From positions 20,087,907-20,151,906 of the forward strand of contig LR990041.1 of the NCBI GenBank assembly GCA_905147135.1: 64,000 nt of DNA, given 5' to 3'. This document shows, piece after piece, positions 1-8,794 of the stretch. Each line of letters starts with the position of its first letter. Within the stretch, counting starts at the first letter, position 1. The notes beneath the pieces were generated by a model that had not been told where the DNA came from, ran no database searches, and saw nothing but the letters and a program-made list of their open reading frames with translations. The translations under genes were made by a program, and so were the position numbers. The stretch comes from Blastobasis lacticolella. Lineage: Eukaryota > Arthropoda > Insecta > Lepidoptera > Blastobasidae.

Positions 1-47
1 GTTTGACAGCTGTAACCCGAAATGTAGATCTCGACGAGTACTATCAT

Positions 48-575
48 TTTTAACCTTCGACGAAAAAAGAGGGGTGTTATAACTTTACGTGGGTATCTGA
101 GTATCTGTGGCATCATCTGTGTGTATGTGTTAGGTGCATCGGTAGCCCAGTGGTTACGGTATTCGACTCGTAAGCGAGAGGTGCCGGGTTCGAATCCTAC
201 TGCGGTGCTACCGATGCTCTTACAGTGAGGGAAAACATTCAGGCGACTGAATATGTAACCGTGAACTAACCTAGTCAGGTTCCCCTAATAGCAGGGTCAC
301 GGTGGTCAGATGGTAGTCGCTCCACTGTAATTACCTGATCTGCCAAATCCTGGATCATGGGCAAGGCGGACCCTCGTGTGCGAGAGCATAACCGGGACAT
401 TAACGCCAAGATGATTATTTTATCGATGTATCTGTGTGTATCTATCAGTGATGTCACAGTTCCCCAACTGATGGACTGATTTGGATGTCTCTATTTGAAA
501 GCTAGTTTAATCGAGATGGTTATTAGCTTTGTTTCATTAACATTGGTTCTGTAGTTTAGCGATCTAGGACCAATA
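48..575 (+). repeat. Dispersed repeat 'R2', split by a SINE
   Basis: The two halves (about 48-130 and 418-575) match a repeat seen in both orientations elsewhere in the window: 14090-14225, 15180-15310 and 17983-18110 in this orientation; 24925-25135, 42010-42420, 42995-43215 and 58800-59030 inverted. Shared words are 'aagaggggtgttat', 'tcgagatggtt' and 'gctttgtttcatta'. No coding potential is seen. The class is unknown to me; it may be a non-autonomous element. Confidence 0.7.
133..417 (+). mobile_element. tRNA-derived SINE (family S1), near full length
   Basis: The head carries a pol III A box (TAGCCCAGTGG, about 143-153) and a perfect B box (GGTTCGAATCC, about 187-197). A body follows ('gatctgccaaatcctggatcatgg') and then the end 'aacgccaagatgattatt'. 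The 12-mer ATCTGTGTGTAT is present on both sides (about 114-125 and 428-439) and looks like a target-site duplication. At least ten other copies or fragments lie in the window. It is read as a SINE rather than a tRNA gene because the tRNA-like part runs into a shared body. Confidence 0.85.
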
Positions 576-1734
576 GTTCCCTAGTTGAGCGGGAGGGAAG
601 CGGTGGGGATGGGATATGATCGGATGAGATCCTCTCATACCCTATGGTACTTTATTTTATTTATACGATGTTTATTTAGTCCTTTTCTATGAAGCAACTC
701 TTCTCGGTCTCCTCAACACATCCCCTCCCCACTTCGCTCGCCACGCTTACACATGTCTTCGCTCAGCTTATCTAGGCTCTGGTGGAGTTGCGACCTAAGT
801 ATGAGCTTTATCCGATGAGCCAGATTATTTCATTTTTATTTTATTTTATTTGGAAAACTTACAGCTTAATTGTATAATATTACGCAATTTACAAGTTTTC
901 ACACATAATTACAATATAAATTGTATGTACATATGATAACAACATTTACCGACCTAATGTGTCGTGGGTACCCACCAAAGGTAAAAAGGTAAGGTTGTAC
1001 AGTCGCACCAGCTGCACAAATCAAAAATGTTTCAATATTATTATTAAGTAAGAAGGTTGCAACAAAAAAAACATAAAAATAAACTACAAAGTTGCAGCTC
1101 AAGAATTTACATACATACCTACGTAGTCAGACCAAAAACAAACAGACAGTCAGAAATTGCATCTTTCTATAAGCCAAAATAGTCGTGTAAAGCCTCGTAC
1201 TAAACAAAGATGAGTTGTTAATTAAGGTATCAGCCTCATGAGAATAAGCTGTGTTATATTTCATACACACGCACTATAGGAAGAAATGTTGCCGATAGTT
1301 GGTTCCTAAAGAAGGTAAATGCAGTGTCAAACCAGGTGTGCGTGGATTTGCCCTACCCACCATACCCACACGGAAACAAGGTCAGCGGCCTTAGCCAAGA
1401 GGTTTCGTTAATCTACAATCGTTTGTGGTAGAAAAAATGTATGGAATTTGACATAAGCTGACGTTATCTGACATAAGCTAACATTTGGGGTAGAACTGAA
1501 AAAAAAAAGACGGCGCTTCGAACGTGTAACATTGCTTTGTTGTAGCTACCGATTACCTAAATACAGTTATTAAAATTGTTAAAACATTTCCCCACCGCTT
1601 AAAATTTATAGTATAATATAGTGTTTGGTGTACTTGCTCGATATATCGACAACTTTGCAGTGAATCAGTGACTGATTAGTGAAAATTTACATAAACAAAA
1701 TTCTATTGTTGTGATCACACGACGTACGCGTGTT
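576..1734. other. Gene-free AT-rich sequence
   Basis: Short open frames only. No conserved domain, splice-consistent exon or clear repeat boundary was recognised. The 5' junction of the LINE that follows could lie in the last part of this stretch. Confidence 0.5.
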
Positions 1735-1988
1735 GCCGGCCAGCGACTGTATCCAGGCAAGTCTCGCTCTTAATGCGTAAGCGGACGGCTTACTACGCGG
1801 CGCACGGGCAGCGAACGAATGAATGAGTCAGTCACGCAGGTGAACGGGCCGGCGTGTCATAGATTAGCTAACGTTCGCTTACTGCTATTTTTGCCTAGTT
1901 GCATGTTGTCTCTGAGAGGGTGCTCATTGACTGAATTTATTTAACCTGCTTTTTTGCTGACTAGCTTATCTTTGCCTCTTTATTAACA

Positions 1989-3014
1989 ATGAGTTTGTGC
2001 AAGAAATGTGGCCAAGCCGTTAGCGCCACGGATCAGTTAAACTGCTCTTCATGTAATGGAAGCTACCATTATAACTGTGTTGCTTATACAAAAGAGAACT
2101 TCTCCAAAATGGCGCAGAAGGCCAAAGCTGTCTGGAAATGTTCGGTTTGTAAGGCACCAGCAAAAAGGAGTGATAATACTCCAGTAAAGGAGGGCGACTT
2201 GGTGGATCCTGGTTTATCACTGGAAAAACGACTGAGCTTGCTTGAATCGTCCATCGCGGATAAGATAGAATCGGTTATCGAGACGTCGCTTGTTAAGCAC
2301 CTAAAATCCGAGCTTCAGTCAATTCGTAAGGATCTTGACATTTTGCCTGAATTGCAAAAGTCTGTGGAGTATATGAGCGCCGAGTTCGACACTTTAAATA
2401 AAGAAGTATCCTCTCTTCGATCCGAGGCAGCTGAACTTCGGGCACAAAACAGGAAGTTGGAGGAGAATATTTCCGAACTCAATTTCAAAGTATGCCATTT
2501 TGAGCAGCAGGCTAGGGAGTGCAACGTTGAACTTCAATGCGTGCCCGAACATTCTAAGGAGAACCTGGTTCCTACCGTCCTTCAACTCTGTAGCGTGGTG
2601 GCCTGTCCCATGGAAGACTTGGACATTCTTGCTTGCAACAGAGTAGGTAAATCTGGACGCGATTCAGCAAGACCTAGAACTGTAATTATCAAATTACGTT
2701 CTCCCAGGAAGCGGGACGAACTTCTTGCAGCATGCCTAAAGTATAATAAAGAGAACCCTAAGGCCAAGCTCAATTCAACTTTACTCGGTTTGAGCGATGA
2801 GAAGCAGGACATTTATCTGGGGGAGCATCTATCTCCGAGCAATCGGAAACTTCATGCTGAGGCCCGACTATTCAAGAAGGATAACAAATTTAAGTACGTT
2901 TGGGTACGAAATGGCCGCATATACTTAAGAAAAGATGATAGCATGCCAGCCATCTGGGTGAAGAATGAAGAAACTCTCTCATCCCTGAACAAGGATTCTC
3001 TTAGGGACATTTAG
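1989..3014 (+). CDS. LINE ORF1 protein: PHD-like zinc finger, coiled coil, FP25K-like C-terminal domain
   Basis: A 341-residue ORF. Residues 4-55 hold a C4HC3 pattern typical of PHD fingers (CKKC, CSSC, HYNC, CSVC). Residues about 75-170 are charged and heptad-like, as expected of a trimerising coiled coil. The C-terminal third (about 175-325) contains 'YVWVRNGRIYLRKDD', the signature of the domain shared by many insect LINE ORF1 proteins and the baculovirus FP25K family. Known ORF1 proteins of this kind bind element RNA and form the ribonucleoprotein. The start is preceded by 'ttaacaATG', and ORF2 follows after 67 bp. It belongs to the mobile element and is not a host gene. Confidence 0.85.
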   Translation: MSLCKKCGQAVSATDQLNCSSCNGSYHYNCVAYTKENFSKMAQKAKAVWKCSVCKAPAKRSDNTPVKEGDLVDPGLSLEKRLSLLESSIADKIESVIETSLVKHLKSELQSIRKDLDILPELQKSVEYMSAEFDTLNKEVSSLRSEAAELRAQNRKLEENISELNFKVCHFEQQARECNVELQCVPEHSKENLVPTVLQLCSVVACPMEDLDILACNRVGKSGRDSARPRTVIIKLRSPRKRDELLAACLKYNKENPKAKLNSTLLGLSDEKQDIYLGEHLSPSNRKLHAEARLFKKDNKFKYVWVRNGRIYLRKDDSMPAIWVKNEETLSSLNKDSLRDI

Positions 3015-3081
3015 GTTATTGTTATTATCCTAAGTGTAGTCTTGAATTTTGCTTGTTTTCTTGTACTTTTAATATGTTGTA

Positions 3082-5985
3082 ATGGCTTTTCTTAGTGTAT
3101 ATTACCAGAATGTTAGAAGCATTCGAGGCAAATTGATTGATCTACATTTGGCAAGCCTAAATTGTCATTATGATATAATTGTTTTTACAGAAACTTGGCT
3201 TAATAACAGTGTTTTGGACTCAGAAATTTTAAACAATAACTATCGAATATACAGAAGATATCGTAACAGTACTGGCAGTTCTAAGCAGGATGGTGGAGGG
3301 GTCCTAGTTGCAGTTTCTTCCAAATTAAGCTCTGCACGCCTTATTGACGTGGAAAGTAAATCCGATGAGGAGCTTTGGTTGTCTGTCTCTTTAAGAGACA
3401 AATGTGTGGGCATTGGCGTGGTTTACCTTCCTCCACCGATGTCTCTGGGCCGTTTGGACAGTTATCTAACAAGTCTCAGTGACAAATTATGTACGATGAA
3501 TGAGATTATTCTCTTTGGAGATTTCAATTTACCCAGTATAAACTGGATGTCTAATAACAGCAATAACACAAACAGTCCACTCAACACCGGACAACCGCTC
3601 TTCGATGGTTCTGGGGTTGGCATATCTCAGAGAATGTCCGACTTCTCGGCTCTTCATGGATTGCAGCAATACAATTACGTGGTTAATAAGGGTGATCGTA
3701 TTCTTGACCTCGTACTTAGTAACATCCCAAATATACGAACTGAGCGCGCTGATATGCCATTGTCTAAAGTTGACGAATTTCATCCGCCGCTAATTGTGTC
3801 GCTTGATCTGTTGAAGGACAAGTATTTATCTAAATCTAGGGCAAACACTTTAAATTTTCATAAAGGAAACTACGACAAAATTAATGAAGAAATTGCTCAA
3901 TTCGATTGGGGTATTCTAGAGTCGTGTTCTACTGCTGATGAAATGGTTAATACATTTTACGAACTCATTAATTCTATTATATTACGACATGTTCCCGTTT
4001 CTCCTTGCTCTCGTAAATATCCTGTTTGGTATGATACAAATTTAATCAAACTTTTAAAAGAAAAAGAAAAGTATCGCCGTCGTTTTAAGAAATTCGGCAA
4101 TAAAATGGATGAGTTTGAGTTTAAGGAGGCCAGACATAGATGCCATACACAGATAAGGGTATGTTACACTAAGTATATCTCATCGATTGAGTCTTCACTG
4201 GAGAAGGGTAATGTTAAGGCGTTTTGGTCCTTTATTCGTAATAAACGCAACAATAAAGGTTCATTGCCTGCGCAAATGTACCTTAATGATATCCAGTTAA
4301 AATCTAAAGAATCGATTTGTAATGCTTTTGCGGAAAGTTTTTCTTCTGTCTATGTTGATGACTCTTCTACAGTTGATGAGAATTTTTCATACAAGGCTTT
4401 GACGTCCAATTGCCTGTGGTCGTTTGATACTAGCCCAAAAGCAATAGTGAAAGCTATAAAAAACATTAATGATAGACAGGGTGCTGGTCCAGATGGAATC
4501 CCGGCAGTTTTTTTTAGAAATTGTGCTGATACTATTTCCTATCCACTCTCTATTATTTACGGGTTCTCACTTAGATCAGGTGTTTTCCCATCCAAATGGA
4601 AAATTGCCAATATTATTCCGATACCTAAAGGTGGTAATGCGAATGACATTAAAAATTACAGACCAATTTCGCTTTTGTCGGTCGTTGCTAAGATCTTTGA
4701 GTCGCTGTTTTGTCCTGTTCTAGTGCATCACTTAAGACATTTAATTGTACCAGAGCAACATGGTTTTCGGCAAAATATGTCCACACAATCTAACCTGGCT
4801 TGTTTTAGCGCCGACTTGGCTGACGCTGTCGACGCTGGTGATCAAGTCGATGCCATCTACACCGACATCAGCAAGGCCTTCGATCGGGTTACTCACTCAC
4901 GGTTGCTTCAGAAGCTTTGTAATTTTGGATGCAGTGGAACGTTAATGAAATGGCTAGCCTCCTATTTATCAGGCAGAATACAGAAAGTAGTAGTTTGTGG
5001 TCATGAGTCTAGAACATTTGGGGCATGTTCAGGCGTTCCTCAAGGTTCCCATTTGGGGCCAGTTCTTTTCCTAATTTTTATTAATGATTTAGCCACTAAA
5101 ATCTGTCATTCTAAATTCTATTTTTTTGCGGATGACTTAAAGATATTTAAGATTATTCGGTCGCCAGTAGATTCTATTCTTCTGCAGAGAGACCTCGGTG
5201 CTATTTCCGATTGGTCACTTGAGAATAGGCTACCTCTCAACATTGATAAATGTAAGCATATTAAGTTCACTAAAAAGAAGTCCCCGCTTAGAACTTTATA
5301 TTCAATAAATGGCCATGTTCTGGAAGAGGTTAGTCAAATAAGGGATCTTGGTATTGTAATTGATTCTAAACTATCATTCAATCCACATATCGATGTTATT
5401 ATTAATAGATCGTTTCGCATGTTGGGATTTGTTTGGAGGAACTGCAAGGGTTTTAAAAGTATTTCTGCGCTTATATATGTCTACAACGCGTTGGTACGTA
5501 GCATCTTGGAATATTGTTCTTGTGTCTGGAATCCACAATACGAAAACCATATATCCAGAATTGAGAGAATACAGAAACGTTTCATGTTCTTCTTAACGGT
5601 CCACCAGGGGAAATTGTCACAGCTTACCTCGTACAAGAAGCGATTGTCCCACTATAAAATGTTCACACTCCGGGATCGTCGATGGATGTCAGACCAAATA
5701 TTTCTTTTTAAAATTGTAAGGGGGTTAATCGACTGCCCATACTTGTTGAACATGGTATCTTTCTCTGTGCCTAGACGCAATGCCAGATTGATTAATTTTA
5801 GACCGTTCGCACTTAAAAGTATCGGAACGAATGTAGGTAGTAATGAAATAGTTTATAGACTGTGCAGGGAACATAACAAACTATGTAACTTCGAAAATTG
5901 TGCTGACATACTACACTGTTCTTTATTACAATATAAAAAATATTTGTATTATATACTAAATACGTCTTCTTGCCATTTACACTAA
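3082..5985 (+). CDS. LINE ORF2: apurinic endonuclease plus reverse transcriptase
   Basis: A 967-residue polyprotein. The endonuclease (about 1-240) shows the N-terminal 'QNVRS', the catalytic Glu in 'FTETWL' (residue 37), 'LFGDFNLP', 'ILDLVLSN' and the catalytic His in 'EFHPPL' (residue 234). The RT (about 460-760) shows 'NYRPISLLSVVAKIFE', 'QHGFRQ', 'TDISKAFDRV', 'GVPQGSHLGPVLFLIFINDL' and the catalytic box 'FFADDLKIF' (Asp-Asp near residues 684-685). The C-terminal thumb region ends in Cys/His-poor sequence, and no RNase H domain was recognised. By family knowledge it nicks target DNA and copies the element RNA at the nick. All catalytic residues I can identify are present, so it may be competent. 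The start Met directly precedes the conserved endonuclease strand. Confidence 0.9.
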   Translation: MAFLSVYYQNVRSIRGKLIDLHLASLNCHYDIIVFTETWLNNSVLDSEILNNNYRIYRRYRNSTGSSKQDGGGVLVAVSSKLSSARLIDVESKSDEELWLSVSLRDKCVGIGVVYLPPPMSLGRLDSYLTSLSDKLCTMNEIILFGDFNLPSINWMSNNSNNTNSPLNTGQPLFDGSGVGISQRMSDFSALHGLQQYNYVVNKGDRILDLVLSNIPNIRTERADMPLSKVDEFHPPLIVSLDLLKDKYLSKSRANTLNFHKGNYDKINEEIAQFDWGILESCSTADEMVNTFYELINSIILRHVPVSPCSRKYPVWYDTNLIKLLKEKEKYRRRFKKFGNKMDEFEFKEARHRCHTQIRVCYTKYISSIESSLEKGNVKAFWSFIRNKRNNKGSLPAQMYLNDIQLKSKESICNAFAESFSSVYVDDSSTVDENFSYKALTSNCLWSFDTSPKAIVKAIKNINDRQGAGPDGIPAVFFRNCADTISYPLSIIYGFSLRSGVFPSKWKIANIIPIPKGGNANDIKNYRPISLLSVVAKIFESLFCPVLVHHLRHLIVPEQHGFRQNMSTQSNLACFSADLADAVDAGDQVDAIYTDISKAFDRVTHSRLLQKLCNFGCSGTLMKWLASYLSGRIQKVVVCGHESRTFGACSGVPQGSHLGPVLFLIFINDLATKICHSKFYFFADDLKIFKIIRSPVDSILLQRDLGAISDWSLENRLPLNIDKCKHIKFTKKKSPLRTLYSINGHVLEEVSQIRDLGIVIDSKLSFNPHIDVIINRSFRMLGFVWRNCKGFKSISALIYVYNALVRSILEYCSCVWNPQYENHISRIERIQKRFMFFLTVHQGKLSQLTSYKKRLSHYKMFTLRDRRWMSDQIFLFKIVRGLIDCPYLLNMVSFSVPRRNARLINFRPFALKSIGTNVGSNEIVYRLCREHNKLCNFENCADILHCSLLQYKKYLYYILNTSSCHLH

Positions 5986-6156
5986 CAATCATTATTTAGT
6001 TGTTGAATTTTAGTGGTGGTAGATATAGATTTATTTTTTAATTAAGACCGATCGATTCTACTGTGAACGTAAGTTTGCCTGTTATTGGATTTACATTTAA
6101 GTGTTTACTATTTTTCATGTAATATTTAATGTACCAAAAAGTGTAAATCTGTTGGC

Positions 6157-6191
6157 AAATAAATAAATAAATAAAAAAATAAATAAATAAA
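6157..6191 (+). repeat. AAAT-type 3' tail of the LINE
   Basis: Tandem 'aaat' units with one poly-A interruption end the LINE; unrelated sequence starts at 'acttggtcc'. Confidence 0.8.
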
Positions 6192-6319
6192 ACTTGGTCC
6201 ATAGACAATTCACGTACTTTCGGTGTACAAAGGAGGCGGATTGGCGGATGATCCTACACAATCAGAGTCAATGTTGTCAGATGTTGGTAGAAATAGTCGA
6301 ATTTCGACCTGTCAATTTT

Positions 6320-6880
6320 CTACCATACACGCATAACGCAATTGGAGCTGTCAAAGATGGCTAGACCGGCAGGACAGTCTAACGTCCCCGTTACAATATC
6401 ACTCAAGAATTTTAAGTCGGCCATATCCCTACGCAGTGTTAAAGGCAGGATGTGATGGTGTTTGCACCTTTTCTGATAATCAGCCAAATCGGTATGGAGT
6501 TTGTTGTTAAGGTATCTCAAGAAACAACGCCTAACCTTCTCCAAGCTGTTTTTGTAGACCTGGCAGGTGGGATTCCAGGTTTGGGATGCACACCTACTCT
6601 AACGGGCTGCCTGAGGCAGTGGTGACCGCAGAGAACACAAACGGATTTAAAAATAGATTAGACAAATTATTAAGATCAGAACAGGAAGAATAATTTTGGT
6701 TAGAGAGAAGCGGGATGCAGGCAACCCAACAGTTGTTCACAACTGCCTGCCTGATAAACAATAATAATAATAATAAGTTGCTTCGTACCAGCGAACAGTA
6801 AAGTATTTTAAATGCTTTAACGCTACTAAATTGTTTGCACCTGAATATGAACCCCAGCATTTTGGAAGCCATTGCAAGAA
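6320..6880 (-). pseudogene. LINE RT C-terminal fragment, interrupted by a second LINE tail
   Basis: Minus-strand reading gives 'ASKMLGFIFRCKQF' and 'KILYCSLVRSNL' (about 6780-6870), then, after an insertion, 'QTWNPTCQVYKNSLEKV' and 'RRCFLRYLNNK...LPLTLRRDMADLKFL' (6320-6590). This is the thumb/C-terminal region of a jockey/CR1-like ORF2. The two halves join at the usual 'RS-LEY' position once 6603-6776 is removed. It is 5'-truncated and decayed. Confidence 0.8.
6603..6776 (+). mobile_element. Short 5'-truncated LINE tail nested in the fragment above
   Basis: Plus-strand reading 'GLPEAVVTAENTNGFKNRLDKLL' followed by a stop is the normal last segment of LINE ORF2 proteins. It is followed by a short 3' UTR and an (AAT)n tail. 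Its insertion explains the split frame on the other strand. Confidence 0.8.
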
Positions 6881-6891
6881 TGTATACGCTA

Positions 6892-7280
6892 TAGACGAGA
6901 CATGCCAAATATGCACGGAACTACACGAATACTACCTCTACATTCTCGTGTTCCCGCGGAATTGTCCACATGTGGAGCGCGCTTTTACTAAGTAGAGATA
7001 GTTTGTTGTCGTCTCGATTCGATCGATTTTATATTTATAATCCTAGCGCTTTTTCCCGTAACAGGTTCGGGGTACTCTTGACCATGATCCAGGATATTAG
7101 TATGTCAAGTAATTACAGTAAAGCAGCTGCCATCACCTCTGTGACCCTGTTTACAGCACATTAGCGATATTACACGGAGCGCGCTTAAAGCGCGCTCCAC
7201 ATGTGGACAGTTCCGCGGGAACACGAGAATGTAGAGATAGTATTCGTGTAGTCCCGTGCATGTTTGGCATGTCTCGCCTA
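6892..7280. mobile_element. Element with about 95-bp terminal inverted repeats
   Basis: 6892-6986 and 7187-7280 are near-perfect reverse complements ('gcatgtttggcatgtctcgcc' side against 'gacgagacatgccaaatatg' side). A near-palindrome of 'gcgcgctt' marks the inner edge at 7177-7197. No transposase frame is present. The core contains a degenerate antisense S1 SINE segment ('cttgaccatgatccagga'). Read as a MITE or other foldback element; the superfamily is unknown. Confidence 0.7.
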
Positions 7281-7476
7281 TTTCATAGACTAAGTAGAGA
7301 TAGTTAGTTGTCGTCTCGATTCGATCGATTTTATATTGATATTTCTAGTGCTTTTTCCGTAACACGTTCGGGGTACACTTGACCATGATCCAGGATATTA
7401 GTATGTCAAGTAATTACAGTAGAGCAGATGCTATCACCTCTGTGACCCTGTTTACAGCACATTAGCGATATTACAC
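6987..7476. repeat. Direct duplication of about 188 bp (6987-7175 and 7288-7476)
   Basis: Both copies run from 'actaagtagagatagtt' to 'gcacattagcgatattacac', with only scattered substitutions and small gaps. One copy lies inside the inverted-repeat element and the other directly after its right arm. Confidence 0.85.
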
Positions 7477-7526
7477 CGATGAATCGATATAATGTCGACG
7501 CGTTTTGACACTCACGACATCCCTAA

Positions 7527-8179
7527 GGCGGATACTACACACACGATATTTATCGTGATACGTATCGTGATCCATATCGAGTAATATTTTGGATCGCAAG
7601 TCGACCCTACACACACGATAAGAATCGTTGATATTTTCATTAGTCTATGCATTCTTTCATTCATTTTAATGGCTGAATAGACCAAGTTGCCAATGCCTAG
7701 CCTAAAAAAAAAGCATCTTTGACGCGTCGCTGGTGTAAATTTACGATTTTTAAGTATTTTTACCAAAATGACTGATAAAGCTAGCGTTGCTATAGTATTA
7801 GCATTAAGATTAAAAAGACGCGTGAAGAGAAAAAAATGAGAAAAATTATGAGAATGAGGATCTTGTTGACTTTTTATACTTTTATAGTAACTGTCCAGGT
7901 CCATAGTGGCCACAGCAGCTTGAAAATAAATACAAACAATGAAAATAAATTTGAAATTACGTTATTTATCTGTCAGTTTGACAGAAATGTCGTGATAAAT
8001 ATCGACGAGATACTAGACGCTCGATATATATCGCACGATAGTTGATACGGATCGTAGATTTCTGGATTTTCGGAAATCCTGTGATCCGTATCACGATTCG
8101 TGATACTCTAGGCTACACACTCGATAAATATCGTGATCCTGCGTGAATCACGATATATATCGTGTGTGTAGTATTCGCT
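7527..8179. mobile_element. PIF/Harbinger-like MITE
   Basis: The ends are inverted repeats: left 'ggcggatactacacacacga', right (reverse complement) 'agcgaatactacacacacga'. A TAA trinucleotide lies just outside each end (7524-7526, 8180-8182), matching the TWA target duplication of PIF/Harbinger elements. Subterminal sequence is full of small 'atcacgat/atcgtgat' palindromes. A 23-codon ORF at 7768-7839 (+) reads 'MTDKASVAIVLALRLKRRVK' and then basic residues. This resembles the N-terminus of insect Harbinger transposases (Ala/Leu-rich, then Lys/Arg-rich) and suggests an internally deleted copy. The superfamily call is inference. Confidence 0.6.
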
Positions 8180-8182
8180 TAA

Positions 8183-8709
8183 TAGGCGAGAATGTAGAGG
8201 GTCGACCAAAGTCCCGGCAAAAGTTTCGCCGGAAGTTTCGGCGAACATGTGGAGCGCACTTTATGTTTGGTTTTTAAATAAATGTCAAGCAATGCGGTTT
8301 CCGAACGCAACGTTTTAATAAAAAGTTAAACGCAAAAATAATAATAAAATAAAAGTGTAATCAGCAGATTCTTAATTTAGAAGCTACTTGCTTCTGAATT
8401 AAGTCTACTGAATTTAGTAATGTGTAATAAAATAAGCGCATAAATAAGGAAACCAAATATTTGTGACTTCAACTTTTGACATTGACTGCTAACTTTTCGT
8501 TCAGGAATCGCGTTTTCATGACTTTTATGTGGCCTTTATAATGACAGCGGATTGAGTTCTTCATAGGTTCTTCGTATTTATTGTTGTGCATAAAATTAAA
8601 TAATTTGGTTAGTACTTAACATATTGAAATAAAATTCTAGTGCTGTGTACAGTTTGATATCACAAATTCTATTTCAGTTCTAAAGCTAAGTGAGTGACGA
8701 AATGAAAAC
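8183..8709 (+). promoter_or_regulatory. Presumed promoter and 5' UTR region of GCC1
   Basis: No coding sequence is seen between the MITE and the GCC1 start codon. 8465-8709 lacks recognised repeats and is the likely leader. No TATA box or initiator could be assigned with confidence. Nearby 8184-8270 shares 'acatgtggagcgc' with the 6892-7280 element. Confidence 0.4.
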
Positions 8710-8794
8710 ATGGATTCATTATCTAAACAAGAATTGATTTCAACAATAACTAAGCAAGCGGATCAAATCAAACGTTATGAAGCCAGATTGCGAG
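8710..8794 (+). CDS. GCC1: GCC1 exon 1 (start codon)
   Basis: Encodes MDSLSKQELI...YEARLR and ends in phase 1 at 'CGAG|gtactt'. The ATG at 8710 is chosen over the overlapping ATG at 8702, which is out of frame with the conserved RLRDVV junction. Confidence 0.9.

Larger units (their letters stand above)
1735..6191 (+). mobile_element. Near-complete non-LTR retrotransposon (LINE), jockey/CR1-like group
   Basis: A GC-rich leader (about 1735-1988) precedes two intact ORFs in the same direction, a 3' UTR of about 170 bp, and a tail of AAATA/AAAT units (6157-6191). This is the standard architecture of an autonomous LINE. Both ORFs are free of stops over 341 and 967 codons, so the copy is young or recently active. 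The 5' end is approximate, because I could not find a target-site duplication matching the sequence after the tail. The clade is inferred from the zinc-finger ORF1 and the apurinic endonuclease plus RT layout of ORF2; a phylogeny would settle CR1, Daphne or jockey. Confidence 0.85.

Noticed and set aside
133..210. tRNA gene candidate with perfect B box
   Set aside because: The tRNA-like part runs into a body repeated at ten or more places, and acceptor-stem pairing is poor, so it is a SINE head. The same holds for 11290-11365 and 17733-17800.
6970..7164. 64-codon ORF
   Set aside because: Lies in the duplicated core of a foldback element that contains antisense SINE sequence.
7512..7913. 133-codon minus-strand ORF
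   Set aside because: It crosses the left TIR of a MITE and has no recognisable domain; chance frame.
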